NCBI GenBank assembly: GCA_027487315.1
Contig: JAIYDW010000010.1
Span: 1 to 64,000 of the forward strand
Source of the DNA: Verrucomicrobiaceae bacterium
Lineage (GTDB): Bacteria > Verrucomicrobiota > Verrucomicrobiia > Verrucomicrobiales > Verrucomicrobiaceae
Direction of reading: 5' to 3'
Length of the DNA: 64,000 bases
Under the pieces are notes generated by a model. It did no database searches. It saw only the letters and a list, made by a program, of their open reading frames with translations, and was not told the DNA's origin. Numbering within the stretch: the stretch's first letter is position 1; each line of letters starts with the position of its first letter. Both the position numbers and the translations under genes were made by a program. Of this stretch, positions 53,293 to 62,482 are shown one piece after another.

Positions 53293-53922
53293 TCACTTCA
53301 CCACCCCAACCGCCACCCGTTCCCTCGCCTTCCTCAAACTCACAACAACCCGATACCCCAGCAAAACCGCCACCACCGCCGCAAACCACAGCGGATAGGT
53401 CGCATCAGACTTCACGATCATGTAGTAATGCAACACACCGCCAATCGTGATGTAATACGTCAACCGATGAAGCTGCGCCCACCGGGCACCACCCAGCTTC
53501 TTGATCATCGCATTCGTCGACGTCACCGCCAAAGGCACCATCAACACAAAACTAAACATCCCCACCGCAATAAACCGCCTCTTAACCACATCCTCAAAAA
53601 CCGTTCCCAACTGCCAATCCCGATCAAACGCCAGGTAAGTCAGCAAATGACCGCAGCAGTAATAAAACGCGAACAACCCCAGCAATCGCCGCTGTTTGAG
53701 CAACCAATTCCAGCCCAACAGCTTCCTCAAAGGCGTCACCAACAAGGTCAGAATCAAAAATACCAGCGTCATCACGCCCGTCGCCCGCGTCACAAACTCC
53801 GCCGGATTCACCCCCAACTTCCCACGCCATGCATCGAATCCTATCAGCACCATCGGCAACAACCCATTGATGAAGATCAGTTGCCGATGAAATCGCCCGT
53901 CCTGGCTCAACGTCACAGCCAT
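53293..53922 (-). CDS. msrQ: MsrQ heme-binding membrane subunit
   Basis: A 209-residue membrane protein of the ferric-reductase-like family that supplies electrons to MsrP. About six TM spans are visible, with conserved His ligands in FYYCCGHLLTYLAF and WAQLHRLTYYITIGGVLHY. Its start codon abuts the msrP stop, so the two form an operon. The system repairs methionine sulfoxide in envelope proteins. Confidence 0.92.
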   Translation of the reverse strand: MAVTLSQDGRFHRQLIFINGLLPMVLIGFDAWRGKLGVNPAEFVTRATGVMTLVFLILTLLVTPLRKLLGWNWLLKQRRLLGLFAFYYCCGHLLTYLAFDRDWQLGTVFEDVVKRRFIAVGMFSFVLMVPLAVTSTNAMIKKLGGARWAQLHRLTYYITIGGVLHYYMIVKSDATYPLWFAAVVAVLLGYRVVVSLRKARERVAVGVVK

Positions 53923-54888
53923 TCAAAAATCCTCCTCCAAGTTCATCCCCGCATAAAGGTGCGACACCTGGGCCTCATAACCATTGAACATCAACGTCTC
54001 ACGCGAACCCGCTTCACCAATCCGCCGCTCCCGCGCCTGTGACCACCTCGGATGATCCACCTTCGGATTCACGTTCGAGTAAAACCCGTATTCCCCCGGA
54101 TTCGCAAGACTCCAGGTCGTCGGCGGCTCACGATTCGTCAGCGTGATCTTCACCACCGACTTGATGCTCTTGAACCCATACTTCCACGGCACCACCAACC
54201 GAATCGGCGCCCCATTCTGATTCGGCAGCGTCTTGCCATACAATCCCGTCGCCAAAAGCGTCAATGGATGCATCGCCTCATCCATTCGCAAACCCTCCAC
54301 ATACGGCAAATCAATCCCCGCCGACCCCGCATCCGGCATCTGTTTCAAATCATAGTAAGTCTCAAACGCCACATGCGTCGCCTCACTCTTCGGCTCAACC
54401 AGGTTCAACAACTTCACCAACGGAAAGCCCACCCAAGGAATCACCATCGACCAACCTTCCACACATCGAAATCGATACACCCTCTCCTCCGACTCCATCT
54501 TCAACAAGTCCTCCAATCCAAACACCCTCGGCTTCCCCACCAATCCACCCACCTCTACCGACCACGGATCCGTTACAAAATCCTTCGCCTTCGCCGCCAC
54601 CGCCGACTTGTCCGTCGAAAACTCGTAGTAGTTGTTGTATCCCGCAATCTCCCCAAACGAATTCACCTTCTCATCCGCACCCAACGAACTCTGAAACGTC
54701 GAGTCCACCACCGTCGCGATCTCCGAACCCGTACTCTTGACGTCAGCCCGAGGACTGAACGCCCGATACATCCCCCCCGTCGCCACAACCGAACCCGCCC
54801 AAATCGCCGTCTTCATGAAAAACCGCCGATTCAGAAACGTCTCCTCTGGCGTGATCTCGTTGGAAGGAATTTTGGAGATCGGGTTCAT
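53923..54888 (-). CDS. msrP: MsrP methionine sulfoxide reductase catalytic subunit
   Basis: A 321-residue molybdopterin-dependent periplasmic enzyme. A twin-arginine leader ([18 protein letters not shown]) precedes the sulfite-oxidase-like fold. The molybdenum-binding Cys lies in [20 protein letters not shown] near residue 150-170, and [15 protein letters not shown] and the final [11 protein letters not shown] appear at the ends. It reduces oxidised methionines in periplasmic proteins, with MsrQ as partner. The ATG at 54888 is used because the upstream residues are not family-like. Confidence 0.94.
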   Translation of the reverse strand: MNPISKIPSNEITPEETFLNRRFFMKTAIWAGSVVATGGMYRAFSPRADVKSTGSEIATVVDSTFQSSLGADEKVNSFGEIAGYNNYYEFSTDKSAVAAKAKDFVTDPWSVEVGGLVGKPRVFGLEDLLKMESEERVYRFRCVEGWSMVIPWVGFPLVKLLNLVEPKSEATHVAFETYYDLKQMPDAGSAGIDLPYVEGLRMDEAMHPLTLLATGLYGKTLPNQNGAPIRLVVPWKYGFKSIKSVVKITLTNREPPTTWSLANPGEYGFYSNVNPKVDHPRWSQARERRIGEAGSRETLMFNGYEAQVSHLYAGMNLEEDF

Positions 54889-55032
54889 AGGAGGTTCAAC
54901 AACGAATCGACTGTAAGAGTACCTGTAACCGATCCTATTCCCAAAATCAAACAAACCCACTCCCTTCCGAAATCAGCCCACCATTGCACCCAACTCGATC
55001 GTCGTCTAAACAGCCCCCTCTCCATCCACACC

Positions 55033-55776
55033 ATGATCACACGTCCAATCGCCTTCCTCGTTCTCCTCACCTCCACTCTGGCCGCCGCTGACCTGCCCAA
55101 GGTTCCTTCCAAACCCATCGCCGCCAAAAAAGAACTCCTTTTCTCAGACGACTTCTCAGGCAGCGAACCCGCCAAAGTATGGCACAAAGTCGTCCCCACC
55201 TTTGCCATCGAAAACGAAACCCTCAAAGGCACCCAAACCCGCGACAAAGACGAACCCTCTGCCGACGGCAAATCCATCTCCAAAGCCCACGCCGCCGTCC
55301 ACGGCCTCGAAATCCCCACCAAAGACAGCATCGTCGAATGCAAAATCCGCTTCGACGGCGCCACCATGATCGACATCGAATTCGATGACCGCAAATACAC
55401 CGGCGCCCACTACGGCCACCTCTGCCGCGCCCAAGTCCGTCTCAACGGCGTCACCCTCATCGACGAACGCGACGGCAACATGCGCAATGACATCCGCGAA
55501 ATGCGCAACGATCCTTCCAAAAAAGCCGAGGTTACCGAACTCCTCAAAGGCCGCCAAGTCACCTACCCCGCCACCCTCAAACCCGGCAAATGGTACGCCC
55601 TCGTTGTCGAAACCGTGAACGACGAAATGCGAGTGACCATCGACGGCAAACCCGCCGCCTACCTGAAATCCTCCGGCATCGCCCACGCCACCAAGTCCAA
55701 AATCGAACTCGGTGTCGCAGGCAAAGACGGCTTCTTTGACGACCTCAAAGTCTGGAATGCCGCACCCGCCAAGTAA
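55033..55776 (+). CDS. Secreted DUF1080-like (3-keto-disaccharide hydrolase fold) protein
   Basis: A 247-residue exported protein with a signal peptide (ITRPIAFLVLLTSTLAAA). A concanavalin-like fold is suggested by LLFSDDFSGSEPAKVWHKVV, the charged LKGTQTRDKDEPSADGK loop and the final ELGVAGKDGFFDDLKVWNAA, typical of DUF1080/LamG-like proteins common in Planctomycetes and Verrucomicrobia. The function is probably sugar binding or hydrolysis. An in-frame open stretch upstream (from 54052) lies over msrP and is a shadow. It is divergent from msrP. Confidence 0.8.
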   Translation: MITRPIAFLVLLTSTLAAADLPKVPSKPIAAKKELLFSDDFSGSEPAKVWHKVVPTFAIENETLKGTQTRDKDEPSADGKSISKAHAAVHGLEIPTKDSIVECKIRFDGATMIDIEFDDRKYTGAHYGHLCRAQVRLNGVTLIDERDGNMRNDIREMRNDPSKKAEVTELLKGRQVTYPATLKPGKWYALVVETVNDEMRVTIDGKPAAYLKSSGIAHATKSKIELGVAGKDGFFDDLKVWNAAPAK

Positions 55777-55808
55777 TCCCCTTCGCGCACGTTCGAACCA
55801 CCTCTCCC

Positions 55809-56618
55809 ATGTCGCTGCTCGAACGCCTGCTCGCCATCGCCCCCATCCGCAAAGCCATCTGGCAACTGTGGTATCCTTACCTCACCCGCAAGCTGCGCGG
55901 TGAGGAAGTCCTCTTCCTCAACTACGCTTTCGAAACCGATCCCCCTGTCGGCCTCCAGCTCGATCCCTCCGACGAACCCAACCGCGCCTGCATCCAACTC
56001 TACCATCACGTCGCCTCTCAAGTCGATCTCACCGGCAAACAGGTCCTCGAAGTCAGTTGCGGCCACGGCGGGGGAGCCTCCTGGATCACCCGTAACATGC
56101 ATCCAGCAAGTTACACCGGCCTCGACCTCAATCCCACCGGCATCCAATTCTGTCAGCAACGCCACTCCATCCCCCAACTCCAATTCATCCAGGGCAACGC
56201 CCAAAAACTCCCCTTCCCCGATGCCTCACTCGATGCCGTCATCAACATCGAAGCCTCCCATTGCTACCCCGACTTCCCAGCCTTCCTCCGCGAAGTCGCC
56301 CGCGTCCTCCGCCCCGGCGGCCACTTCCTCTACGCTGACTTCCGCTTCAGTGACGGCTTCGCCGCCTGGCATTCCGCCATCCAAAACGCCCCCCTGCAAA
56401 TCGTCCAAACCCGCGACATCCAGGAACCCGTCCTCCGCGGCATGGCTTACAACGCCAAACGTAGCGAATCCCTCATCCGCGATCGCCTCCCCGCCTTCCT
56501 CCACGGTCCCGCCAAAGACTTCGCAGGCCTCCCCGGCTCCAGCGTCTACAACGATCTGAAATCAGGCGAGATGTCCTACCGTTCCTGGTGCTTCATCAAA
56601 AAAGAATCAAACGCATGA
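55809..56618 (+). CDS. Class I SAM methyltransferase, phthiotriol-methyltransferase-like
   Basis: A 269-residue methyltransferase. Motif I is QVLEVSCGHGGGASWI near residue 80; YTGLDLNPTGIQFC follows, then FPDASLDAVINIEASHCYPD and the post-motif REVARVLRPGGHFLYADFR. The overall pattern resembles mycobacterial Rv2952-type lipid O-methyltransferases, so a lipid or quinone-like hydroxyl acceptor is plausible. Its stop (TGA) overlaps the next gene start (ATGA), pointing to coupled expression with the glycerophosphodiesterase. Confidence 0.83.
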   Translation: MSLLERLLAIAPIRKAIWQLWYPYLTRKLRGEEVLFLNYAFETDPPVGLQLDPSDEPNRACIQLYHHVASQVDLTGKQVLEVSCGHGGGASWITRNMHPASYTGLDLNPTGIQFCQQRHSIPQLQFIQGNAQKLPFPDASLDAVINIEASHCYPDFPAFLREVARVLRPGGHFLYADFRFSDGFAAWHSAIQNAPLQIVQTRDIQEPVLRGMAYNAKRSESLIRDRLPAFLHGPAKDFAGLPGSSVYNDLKSGEMSYRSWCFIKKESNA

Positions 56619-57418
56619 GATCAATCCTCCTCTTCACCGCAGTCCTCATGTCCCTCACCCCAACGGCACCCGCTCAGGAAATCGTCGCCCACCGCGGCTT
56701 CTCCGCTTGCGCCCCCGAAAACACCCTCTCCGCCTTTCGCCTCGCCTGGGAAAGCGGCACCGACGCCTGCGAACTCGACCTCCATCTCACCGCCGACCAC
56801 CAAATCGTCATCATGCATGACGCCGATACCAAACGCACCACCGGCATCGCCAAACGCATCTCAGAGTCGACCCTCGCCGATCTCCGCCCCCTCGACGCCG
56901 GCACCTGGAAAAGCCCCGACTACAAGGGCGAACCCATCCCCACCCTCGCAGAAGCGCTCGCCACGCTCCCCCAAGGCCCTCACCGCTTCTTCCTCGAAAT
57001 CAAATGCGGCACTGAAGTCGTCCCCGTCCTGGCTCAGCAACTCGAAGCCTGGAAACCCCGCGCCCAGCAACTCTGCATCATCGCCTTCGACCGCAAAGTC
57101 GCCCAGGACTCCAAAAAGGCCCTGCCCTGGCTTGAAGTCTACCGCCTCTCGTCCGAACAAACCAAAGACAAAAAACCCGTCGACCTTGCCACCCTCATCC
57201 AGGACACCCAGGACGATCAACTCGACGGCCTCGACCTCTCCCGCAAATGGAACTGGACCCCCGAACTCGTCCAGCAAATCCGCAAAGCCAACCTGAAGCT
57301 CTTCGCCTGGACCGTCAACGACCCCGCCGAAGCCCGCCACCTCGCCAGCCTCGGCATCGACGGCATCACCACCGACGACCCCACTGCCACCCGCCAAGCC
57401 CTCGCATCCCGACCCTGA
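56615..57418 (+). CDS. Glycerophosphodiester phosphodiesterase
   Basis: A 267-residue exported GDPD-family enzyme that hydrolyses glycerophosphodiesters to glycerol-3-phosphate and an alcohol. The N-terminal signal sequence is ILLFTAVLMSLTPTAPAQ; the catalytic IVAHRGFSACAPENTLSAF, the metal site CELDLHLTADHQIVIMHD and KLFAWTVNDPAEARHLASLG (barrel end) are intact. It overlaps the methyltransferase by 4 bp and ends 2 bp from the convergent TPR protein gene. Confidence 0.92.
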   Translation: MRSILLFTAVLMSLTPTAPAQEIVAHRGFSACAPENTLSAFRLAWESGTDACELDLHLTADHQIVIMHDADTKRTTGIAKRISESTLADLRPLDAGTWKSPDYKGEPIPTLAEALATLPQGPHRFFLEIKCGTEVVPVLAQQLEAWKPRAQQLCIIAFDRKVAQDSKKALPWLEVYRLSSEQTKDKKPVDLATLIQDTQDDQLDGLDLSRKWNWTPELVQQIRKANLKLFAWTVNDPAEARHLASLGIDGITTDDPTATRQALASRP

Positions 57419-57419
57419 A

Positions 57420-58229
57420 CTACCGCGTCGCCGGCAAATCCATCGGCTGCACCGGAGCCACCGGCCCCTTCCCAGAACCCTTCTCCGGAATCCATTGCAT
57501 GAACGGAATCGCCAGCCGCTTTTCCAACTCCTTGATCCCGTCAATCACCGAGGGAAACTTCTTCCCATCCCGCTTGTAAGACGCCATCAGCAACTCATAA
57601 GACCGCTTCCAAAGCTCCCGATCCGTCGTCTTCAAATACTCATACGCCGCAAAGCGCCCATACCGCTCCAACCCCTCAAAAGTCGACACCTTTTCGTAAG
57701 TCTCCCCAGCCTTCACCGGATCCAACTTCCGCTTCGAGTAAATGTCACCCAACCGCGACAACAACCTCACATTGTCCGGATTGTAGCGCAGCCCATCCTC
57801 CAAAATCCGAATCCCCCGCTCAATGTGGGAGTGATACAGCTTGCCCCTCATGATCGGCTCCACCCGATCACTGTGCAGGTAGTTCGAAGCCGCATTGTAA
57901 GCCATGTGCCAGGCTCCCTCGTCCCAATACGAAACATCATGCGGCTGCAAACGGCTCGTCAGTTGAAACAAACTGTCCACCTTCGCCCATTCGATGTCTT
58001 CAAACGCCACATACGCCTGCATGTAAGTCACCCCCGCCACCAGCGCCCTCAGCCCCCCCAGCGACGCCGCAAAACCCATCTGTCCCAGGTTCTCCCACAA
58101 GCCCAAATCCAAAGATCCTTGCAGCATCCTCGCCTCCTTCATCTTCGCACTCACCACCTGCTCAATCGGCAGCTTCACCACCCCAAACAGCAGCAGCACC
58201 ACCAAAGCCTGGACCCGCCGCGACCTCAT
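57420..58229 (-). CDS. Membrane-anchored TPR-like protein
   Basis: A 269-residue protein with an N-terminal hydrophobic segment (VQALVVLLLFGVVKLPIEQV). Helical repeats follow, including IERGIRILEDGLRYNPDNVR and LLSRLGDIYSKRKLDPVKAG, which resemble tetratricopeptide pairs. It overlaps the ABC permease upstream by 4 bp and so belongs to the ABC exporter operon. It may be a scaffold for the transporter or for its substrate; I cannot assign a known family. Confidence 0.72.
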   Translation of the reverse strand: MRSRRVQALVVLLLFGVVKLPIEQVVSAKMKEARMLQGSLDLGLWENLGQMGFAASLGGLRALVAGVTYMQAYVAFEDIEWAKVDSLFQLTSRLQPHDVSYWDEGAWHMAYNAASNYLHSDRVEPIMRGKLYHSHIERGIRILEDGLRYNPDNVRLLSRLGDIYSKRKLDPVKAGETYEKVSTFEGLERYGRFAAYEYLKTTDRELWKRSYELLMASYKRDGKKFPSVIDGIKELEKRLAIPFMQWIPEKGSGKGPVAPVQPMDLPATR

Positions 58230-59128
58230 AGCTCCTTCTCCACAAACAACAGGTGCGCCACCACCAGGTAACCCGCCATGTAAAGCAGCCCCGCCCCCGT
58301 CATGAACAAGGCCGCCCCACCCGCCACCTCATCTCCCGCCACCACCTGATCGATCACATCAAACAACCTCAAATCAGGCACCAGCACCGCAAACAAACCC
58401 GATGCAATCTTCTCCCCCGCTGCATCAAACGTCCGGTGAAAAAAGAACTCCCGAATCAACTCCTGCCCCTGCCCGATGATGCACACACAAAACGTCGTGA
58501 TCACCGTGAACAGCGTGCTGCTCGCAAAACACGAAATCATCAGCGCCAGCGCCGTCACCACCCCCGCCTTCAAAAACACCGCCAGCACCCCGATCTGCAA
58601 ACTCCACCCTACCCCCTGCGCCTCAATCCGCGCCGCCTCCACGGCCAGCTCCTCAGCTGTCGCGTGCCCCTGCTTCAAAAACGCCAACTCCTGTGCCAGC
58701 ACCAGCGACTGCCTTAAATGCAGCACCGCGCACAGCAGAACATCCATCAGGAGAAGCCCCCCGCCAATCAGCAGCATCACCCCAAAAAACTTGCCCAGCA
58801 GATACTCCACCCTCGGCACCGGCTTCGACAAAATCGTGTACAGCGTCCTGTCCTCAATGTCCTTCGGCAGCAGCAGCGCCGTCGCCACAATCGCCAGCAC
58901 CAAACTGAAAAACTGCAACGCCCCAAACGACACATACTTCAGCATCTTCAACTGCTGCTCCGCACTGAAAACCGGGAACATAAATCCCGCCGCCACCACG
59001 ATCGCGCTCAACACCACCAGGAACACCAAAATCCGCATCCGCACAAGCTGCGTCACCGTCGCCGCCGCCATCGTCCACACTCGGCTCACCGAAAATCCAC
59101 CGCCGACCCTCTTCAATTCAGTCTCCAT
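58226..59128 (-). CDS. ABC-2 type transporter permease
   Basis: A 300-residue permease with about six TM spans; early segments are MRILVFLVVLSAIVVAAGFM and ALQFFSLVLAIVATALLLPK. The DIEDRTLYTILSKPVPRVEY stretch is typical of ABC-2 (NosY/Pho-type) exporters. It follows the ATPase directly, without a gap. The exported compound cannot be told from sequence. Confidence 0.85.
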   Translation of the reverse strand: METELKRVGGGFSVSRVWTMAAATVTQLVRMRILVFLVVLSAIVVAAGFMFPVFSAEQQLKMLKYVSFGALQFFSLVLAIVATALLLPKDIEDRTLYTILSKPVPRVEYLLGKFFGVMLLIGGGLLLMDVLLCAVLHLRQSLVLAQELAFLKQGHATAEELAVEAARIEAQGVGWSLQIGVLAVFLKAGVVTALALMISCFASSTLFTVITTFCVCIIGQGQELIREFFFHRTFDAAGEKIASGLFAVLVPDLRLFDVIDQVVAGDEVAGGAALFMTGAGLLYMAGYLVVAHLLFVEKEL

Positions 59129-60028
59129 TCACTTTCCCCCCTTTCCACCTTCGTCTGTCGATTCCAAAAACAACCGCTCCAGCGTCGTCCGCGGACTCCC
59201 CGTCCGCACCACCCGCGCCCCATCCCCGCTCGCCGCCACCATCTCCCGAATCCGCCCCAACAGCGCCTCATCCACATTCTCCAGCACCAACTCCGTCTGA
59301 TTCTCCACCGCAATCAAATCCTCCAACCGCCCCTCCTTCACCATCACCCCGTGCGCCATGATCCCCACCCGGTCACACACCTCCTGCATCTGCTCCAGCA
59401 AATGCGACGTCACCAAAACCGTCAATCCCCGCTCCCGAAAACTCAAAATCAAATCCCGGATCTTCCGCGACCCCGCCGGATCCACCCCCGCCGTTGGCTC
59501 ATCCAGCACCACCAAGCGCGGCTCATGAATCAACGCCTGCGCCAGCCCCAACCGCTGCAGCATCCCCTTTGAAAACCCACCCACCCGCCGTCCCGCCGCA
59601 TCTTCCAAATCCGTCAACGCCAGCATCTCCGCCGCCCGCTCCTTCAGCCTCACCCCGCTCAACCCGCACAGCCGCCCGTAAAAAAGCAGCGTCTCCAATC
59701 CCGTCAAATGCTTGTAAAAATACGGGTTCTCCGGCAAAAAACCCACTTCGCTTCGGCTCGTCACCTCCTTGCTGTCCCGGCCAAAAATCCGCGTCTCTCC
59801 CGCCGTCGGCGCCAGCAACCCCAGGATCACCTTCATCGTCGTGCTCTTCCCCGATCCATTCGGACCGATCAACCCATACACCTCCCCCGCCTTCACCGTC
59901 AGCGACAAATCACGCACCGCCACAAAAGCGCGCTTCGTCAGCCCGCTCTTAAACACCTTCGTCAGACCGGTCACCGTCACCGCATCCAGCGCCGGGTTGG
60001 CTGAGGTCTCAGTTGCAGCTTCCATCAT
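59129..60028 (-). CDS. ABC transporter ATP-binding protein
   Basis: A 299-residue ATPase of the CcmA/NatA-like export class. Walker A is IGPNGSGKSTTMKV near 55, the Q-loop is in VGFLPENPYF, the signature is VGGFSKGMLQRLGLAQALI, Walker B is RLVVLDEPTAGVDP and the switch His lies in VLVTSHLLEQM. The C-terminal ACT-like part of about 70 residues (TELVLENVDEALLGRIREMV) is normal for this class. It overlaps acylphosphatase by 4 bp and abuts the permease. Confidence 0.92.
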   Translation of the reverse strand: MMEAATETSANPALDAVTVTGLTKVFKSGLTKRAFVAVRDLSLTVKAGEVYGLIGPNGSGKSTTMKVILGLLAPTAGETRIFGRDSKEVTSRSEVGFLPENPYFYKHLTGLETLLFYGRLCGLSGVRLKERAAEMLALTDLEDAAGRRVGGFSKGMLQRLGLAQALIHEPRLVVLDEPTAGVDPAGSRKIRDLILSFRERGLTVLVTSHLLEQMQEVCDRVGIMAHGVMVKEGRLEDLIAVENQTELVLENVDEALLGRIREMVAASGDGARVVRTGSPRTTLERLFLESTDEGGKGGK

Positions 60029-60297
60029 CGCACAATCGTAAACCCGCGCTGCCCGGTCAACACCGGAATCGAAGTCTCCTCATGCTCCTTGATGTGCGAA
60101 CTCAGGCTGCTCTCCAAAATCTCCGCCAAAAAAGCCCGCACCTCATCCCCCTCCCCCGTCGCCTGCAACTCCACCCGCCCATCCGGCAAATTCTTCACCC
60201 ACCCGTTCACCTCATACCCCGACGCGATCTGCCGCGTCGTGAAACGAAACCCCACCCCCTGCACCCGCCCACTGTAAATCACCTGCTTCGCGATCAT
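60025..60297 (-). CDS. Acylphosphatase
   Basis: A 90-residue enzyme that hydrolyses acylphosphates. The catalytic Arg lies in SGRVQGVGFRFTTRQIA and the catalytic Asn in NGWVKNLPDGRVELQATGEG, as in the standard family. It starts 12 bp after the pfkA stop and overlaps the ABC ATPase by 4 bp. Its function in an operon with an exporter is unknown. Confidence 0.93.
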   Translation of the reverse strand: MIAKQVIYSGRVQGVGFRFTTRQIASGYEVNGWVKNLPDGRVELQATGEGDEVRAFLAEILESSLSSHIKEHEETSIPVLTGQRGFTIVR

Positions 60298-60309
60298 GGC
60301 GTCCCTCTC

Positions 60310-61461
60310 CTACCAGTTCGCCAAGTCCGCATGCAAATGGTCCATCGCTAGCGATTGCACCGCCCGCTCAGGCATCGCCTCCACCCCGAACGGCACAATC
60401 TCCACCCGGTTGTTCCGCAGCGCCGTGATCCCATTTTGGCTTGTCGGACTCATGATTTCCTCCCACGCCTTCTCCGCAAACCGCGCCGCCAGCATGCAGT
60501 CCGCCGGCGTCGTATGCCCCCCGCGCTGCAAATGCCCCAGCACCGATGGCCGCACCTCTAGATCCGGGAAAGGCCCGCCCTCCCGCTGAAAGTACCGCTG
60601 AAACGCATCCGTCAAAACATAGGCCCGGTTCCGCGTCTGCGGCGGCTCCGTCTTGACCCCCTCCGCCACCAGCACAATCGCATGCCCCCGTCCCCGCGTC
60701 ATCGCCCCCTCAATCTGCGCCGCCAAACTCGCCATCCGCTCCTCCGTCAGCGGCCCGCCCTCCGGCGTGATCACCATCTCCGCCCCGGACGCCAGCGCCG
60801 CCATCCGCGCCAAATCCCCGCTCTCCCGTCCCATCGTCTCTAAAACCATCACGCGCCGATGACTCCGCGCCGTGTCAATGAACCGGTCCACTGCCCAAAC
60901 CAGCGTCTGCACCGCCGTATCCACCCCCAGCGCCATCTCCGTGAACTGCAGATCATTATCAATCGTCGCCGGCACCCCGATGATCCGCAAATCACTCTCC
61001 TTCGCCAACCGATCCGCCCCCGAAAGCGACCCGTCACCCCCCACCACGACCAATGCCCGCACCCCCAGCTCACCGAGCAACTGAATCACCCCCTGCCGCA
61101 CCTCCGGCTTGTGAAAATCCAAACACCTCGCCGACCCCAGCAGCGTCCCCCCCTTGCCCATGATCCCACTCACCGACCGATGATCCATCTGAATCAAATA
61201 CTGGTCCTGATGAATCAACCCCGCCATCCCAGGGCGCTGCTCAATCTCCGCCTTCAACTGATTCACCTTCTCCATATCCCCTCCGGTCAACTTCGCCGTC
61301 CGAACCAACCCACTGTATCCAGACCTCACACCCAGCACCGGCACCCCATGCCGATTCAGCCCCAGTCGCACCACCGCCCGCAAAAAGGCGTTCATTCCAG
61401 GGGAATCCCCCCCGCTAAACAACACAGCAACAGGACATTGAGAAAAAAGAGCAGAAGACAT
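60310..61461 (-). CDS. pfkA: ATP-dependent 6-phosphofructokinase
   Basis: A 383-residue PFK of glycolysis. The nucleotide-binding GGDSPGMNAFLRAVVR, the GGDGSLSGADRLAKES with Gly after GGD that favours ATP over pyrophosphate, PATIDNDLQFTEMALGVDTA (catalytic Asp of TIDND, where most members read PGTIDND), MGRESGDLARMAALASGAE, and GHLQRGGHTTPADCMLAAR are intact. The length is above that of the 320-residue bacterial type. The ATG at 61461 is used; a divergent small gene begins about 130 bp away. Confidence 0.92.
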   Translation of the reverse strand: MSSALFSQCPVAVLFSGGDSPGMNAFLRAVVRLGLNRHGVPVLGVRSGYSGLVRTAKLTGGDMEKVNQLKAEIEQRPGMAGLIHQDQYLIQMDHRSVSGIMGKGGTLLGSARCLDFHKPEVRQGVIQLLGELGVRALVVVGGDGSLSGADRLAKESDLRIIGVPATIDNDLQFTEMALGVDTAVQTLVWAVDRFIDTARSHRRVMVLETMGRESGDLARMAALASGAEMVITPEGGPLTEERMASLAAQIEGAMTRGRGHAIVLVAEGVKTEPPQTRNRAYVLTDAFQRYFQREGGPFPDLEVRPSVLGHLQRGGHTTPADCMLAARFAEKAWEEIMSPTSQNGITALRNNRVEIVPFGVEAMPERAVQSLAMDHLHADLANW

Positions 61462-61591
61462 GGGCAAGAAAAAAGCTAACGAAACACCCCCAGTCTTAGC
61501 CAGTCGTTTCGCCACCGCAAGCCGCCAACGTCCCCAAATTCATTCCATCCTTTCACTTGACGACTCCAACCCCAATAAGCGACTATCCCCA

Positions 61592-62113
61592 ATGATGAAA
61601 CGCACCCTCCTGCTCCTCGCCATCACCCTAATAGGTTATACGAATCAGGCCGAGGCCCGCCTGGGAGAAACCGTCCCTCAATGCATCGAACGCTACGGAC
61701 CCGTCGTCGAAAAACGCGCCGCCCGCATCGACAAAAGCGACCCCGAATCCTGCGTCTTCTCCAGAGCCGGCATCTCCATCATCATCGAATACCGCGCTGG
61801 CCTCGCCTGGAACATCCGCTACCGCACCATCGACCTCATCCTCGCCCAGGTAAACGAACTCCTCAAAGCCAACATGACCGAAGGCGGCGGCTGGAGTGGC
61901 GCCTACGAAGTCGCCGGCGTCCAATACCGCCTCTCCACCGACCGCCGCTCCGTCGCCGCCTACGACCCCGGCAAACGCGGCGACCTCGGCATCCTCGAAA
62001 TCTCATCCCGCGAATTCAACAAAGCCTGGCGCGAAATCTACGGCGCCAAACTCAACAGCATCATCCTCGAACCCCAACAAAAAGCCGGCACCAAAGAACT
62101 CAAAGGCTTCTAG
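61592..62113 (+). CDS. Secreted protein of unknown function
   Basis: A 173-residue exported protein with a signal sequence (RTLLLLAITLIGYTNQAEA) and an otherwise unrecognised domain. Visible features are LGETVPQCIERYGPVVEKRA at the start, a Cys in PESCVFSRAG, and a strand-rich middle including IIIEYRAGLAWNIRYRTIDL. It stands alone, divergent from pfkA. An ATG at 61592 or 61595 is equally good. The frame continues upstream to 61460 but without a plausible leader. Confidence 0.72.
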   Translation: MMKRTLLLLAITLIGYTNQAEARLGETVPQCIERYGPVVEKRAARIDKSDPESCVFSRAGISIIIEYRAGLAWNIRYRTIDLILAQVNELLKANMTEGGGWSGAYEVAGVQYRLSTDRRSVAAYDPGKRGDLGILEISSREFNKAWREIYGAKLNSIILEPQQKAGTKELKGF

Positions 62114-62482
62114 CCTGACCTATTCCTAAAAGCTGTAGAAGTTGGCAGTGTGTCGGTTGGGTTTAAATGAACCTGCGTTCCAACCAGGAATCGACATGAG
62201 ATTCCAAATTGTTGTTGCCCTGAAAGAGGGGTGTAACGGTTATTCTGCAATAGACTTTAGCCTTGAGAGAACGGCGAGACATTCTCAAAAAACACCCGAA
62301 AATTCGAAACGACATTCCTTTTCAAAACCGACGCAAACCGCTCTAAATCACGTATTTTCTGCAGCTCCCGCTCGACCCAAAATCACCACTTGGGATAGAG
62401 AGGCGCGGAGACTTGCTTCCAGAATCCTTCCCGGCATGAAACGAGGTCCGTTTAGAATAGCTCGAGCCGTCCCCAAAAGACC
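62114..62482. other. Gene-free region
   Basis: This 369-bp stretch has lower GC than its surroundings. A plus-strand open frame (62142-62549) is present but has no signal peptide, domain pattern or start context and I regard it as chance. I found no hairpin, repeat or promoter that stands out. Confidence 0.45.

Noticed and set aside
54052..55032. Upstream extension of the DUF1080-like frame
   Set aside because: It covers msrP on the opposite strand and is Arg/His-rich; the signal peptide begins at the ATG at 55033.
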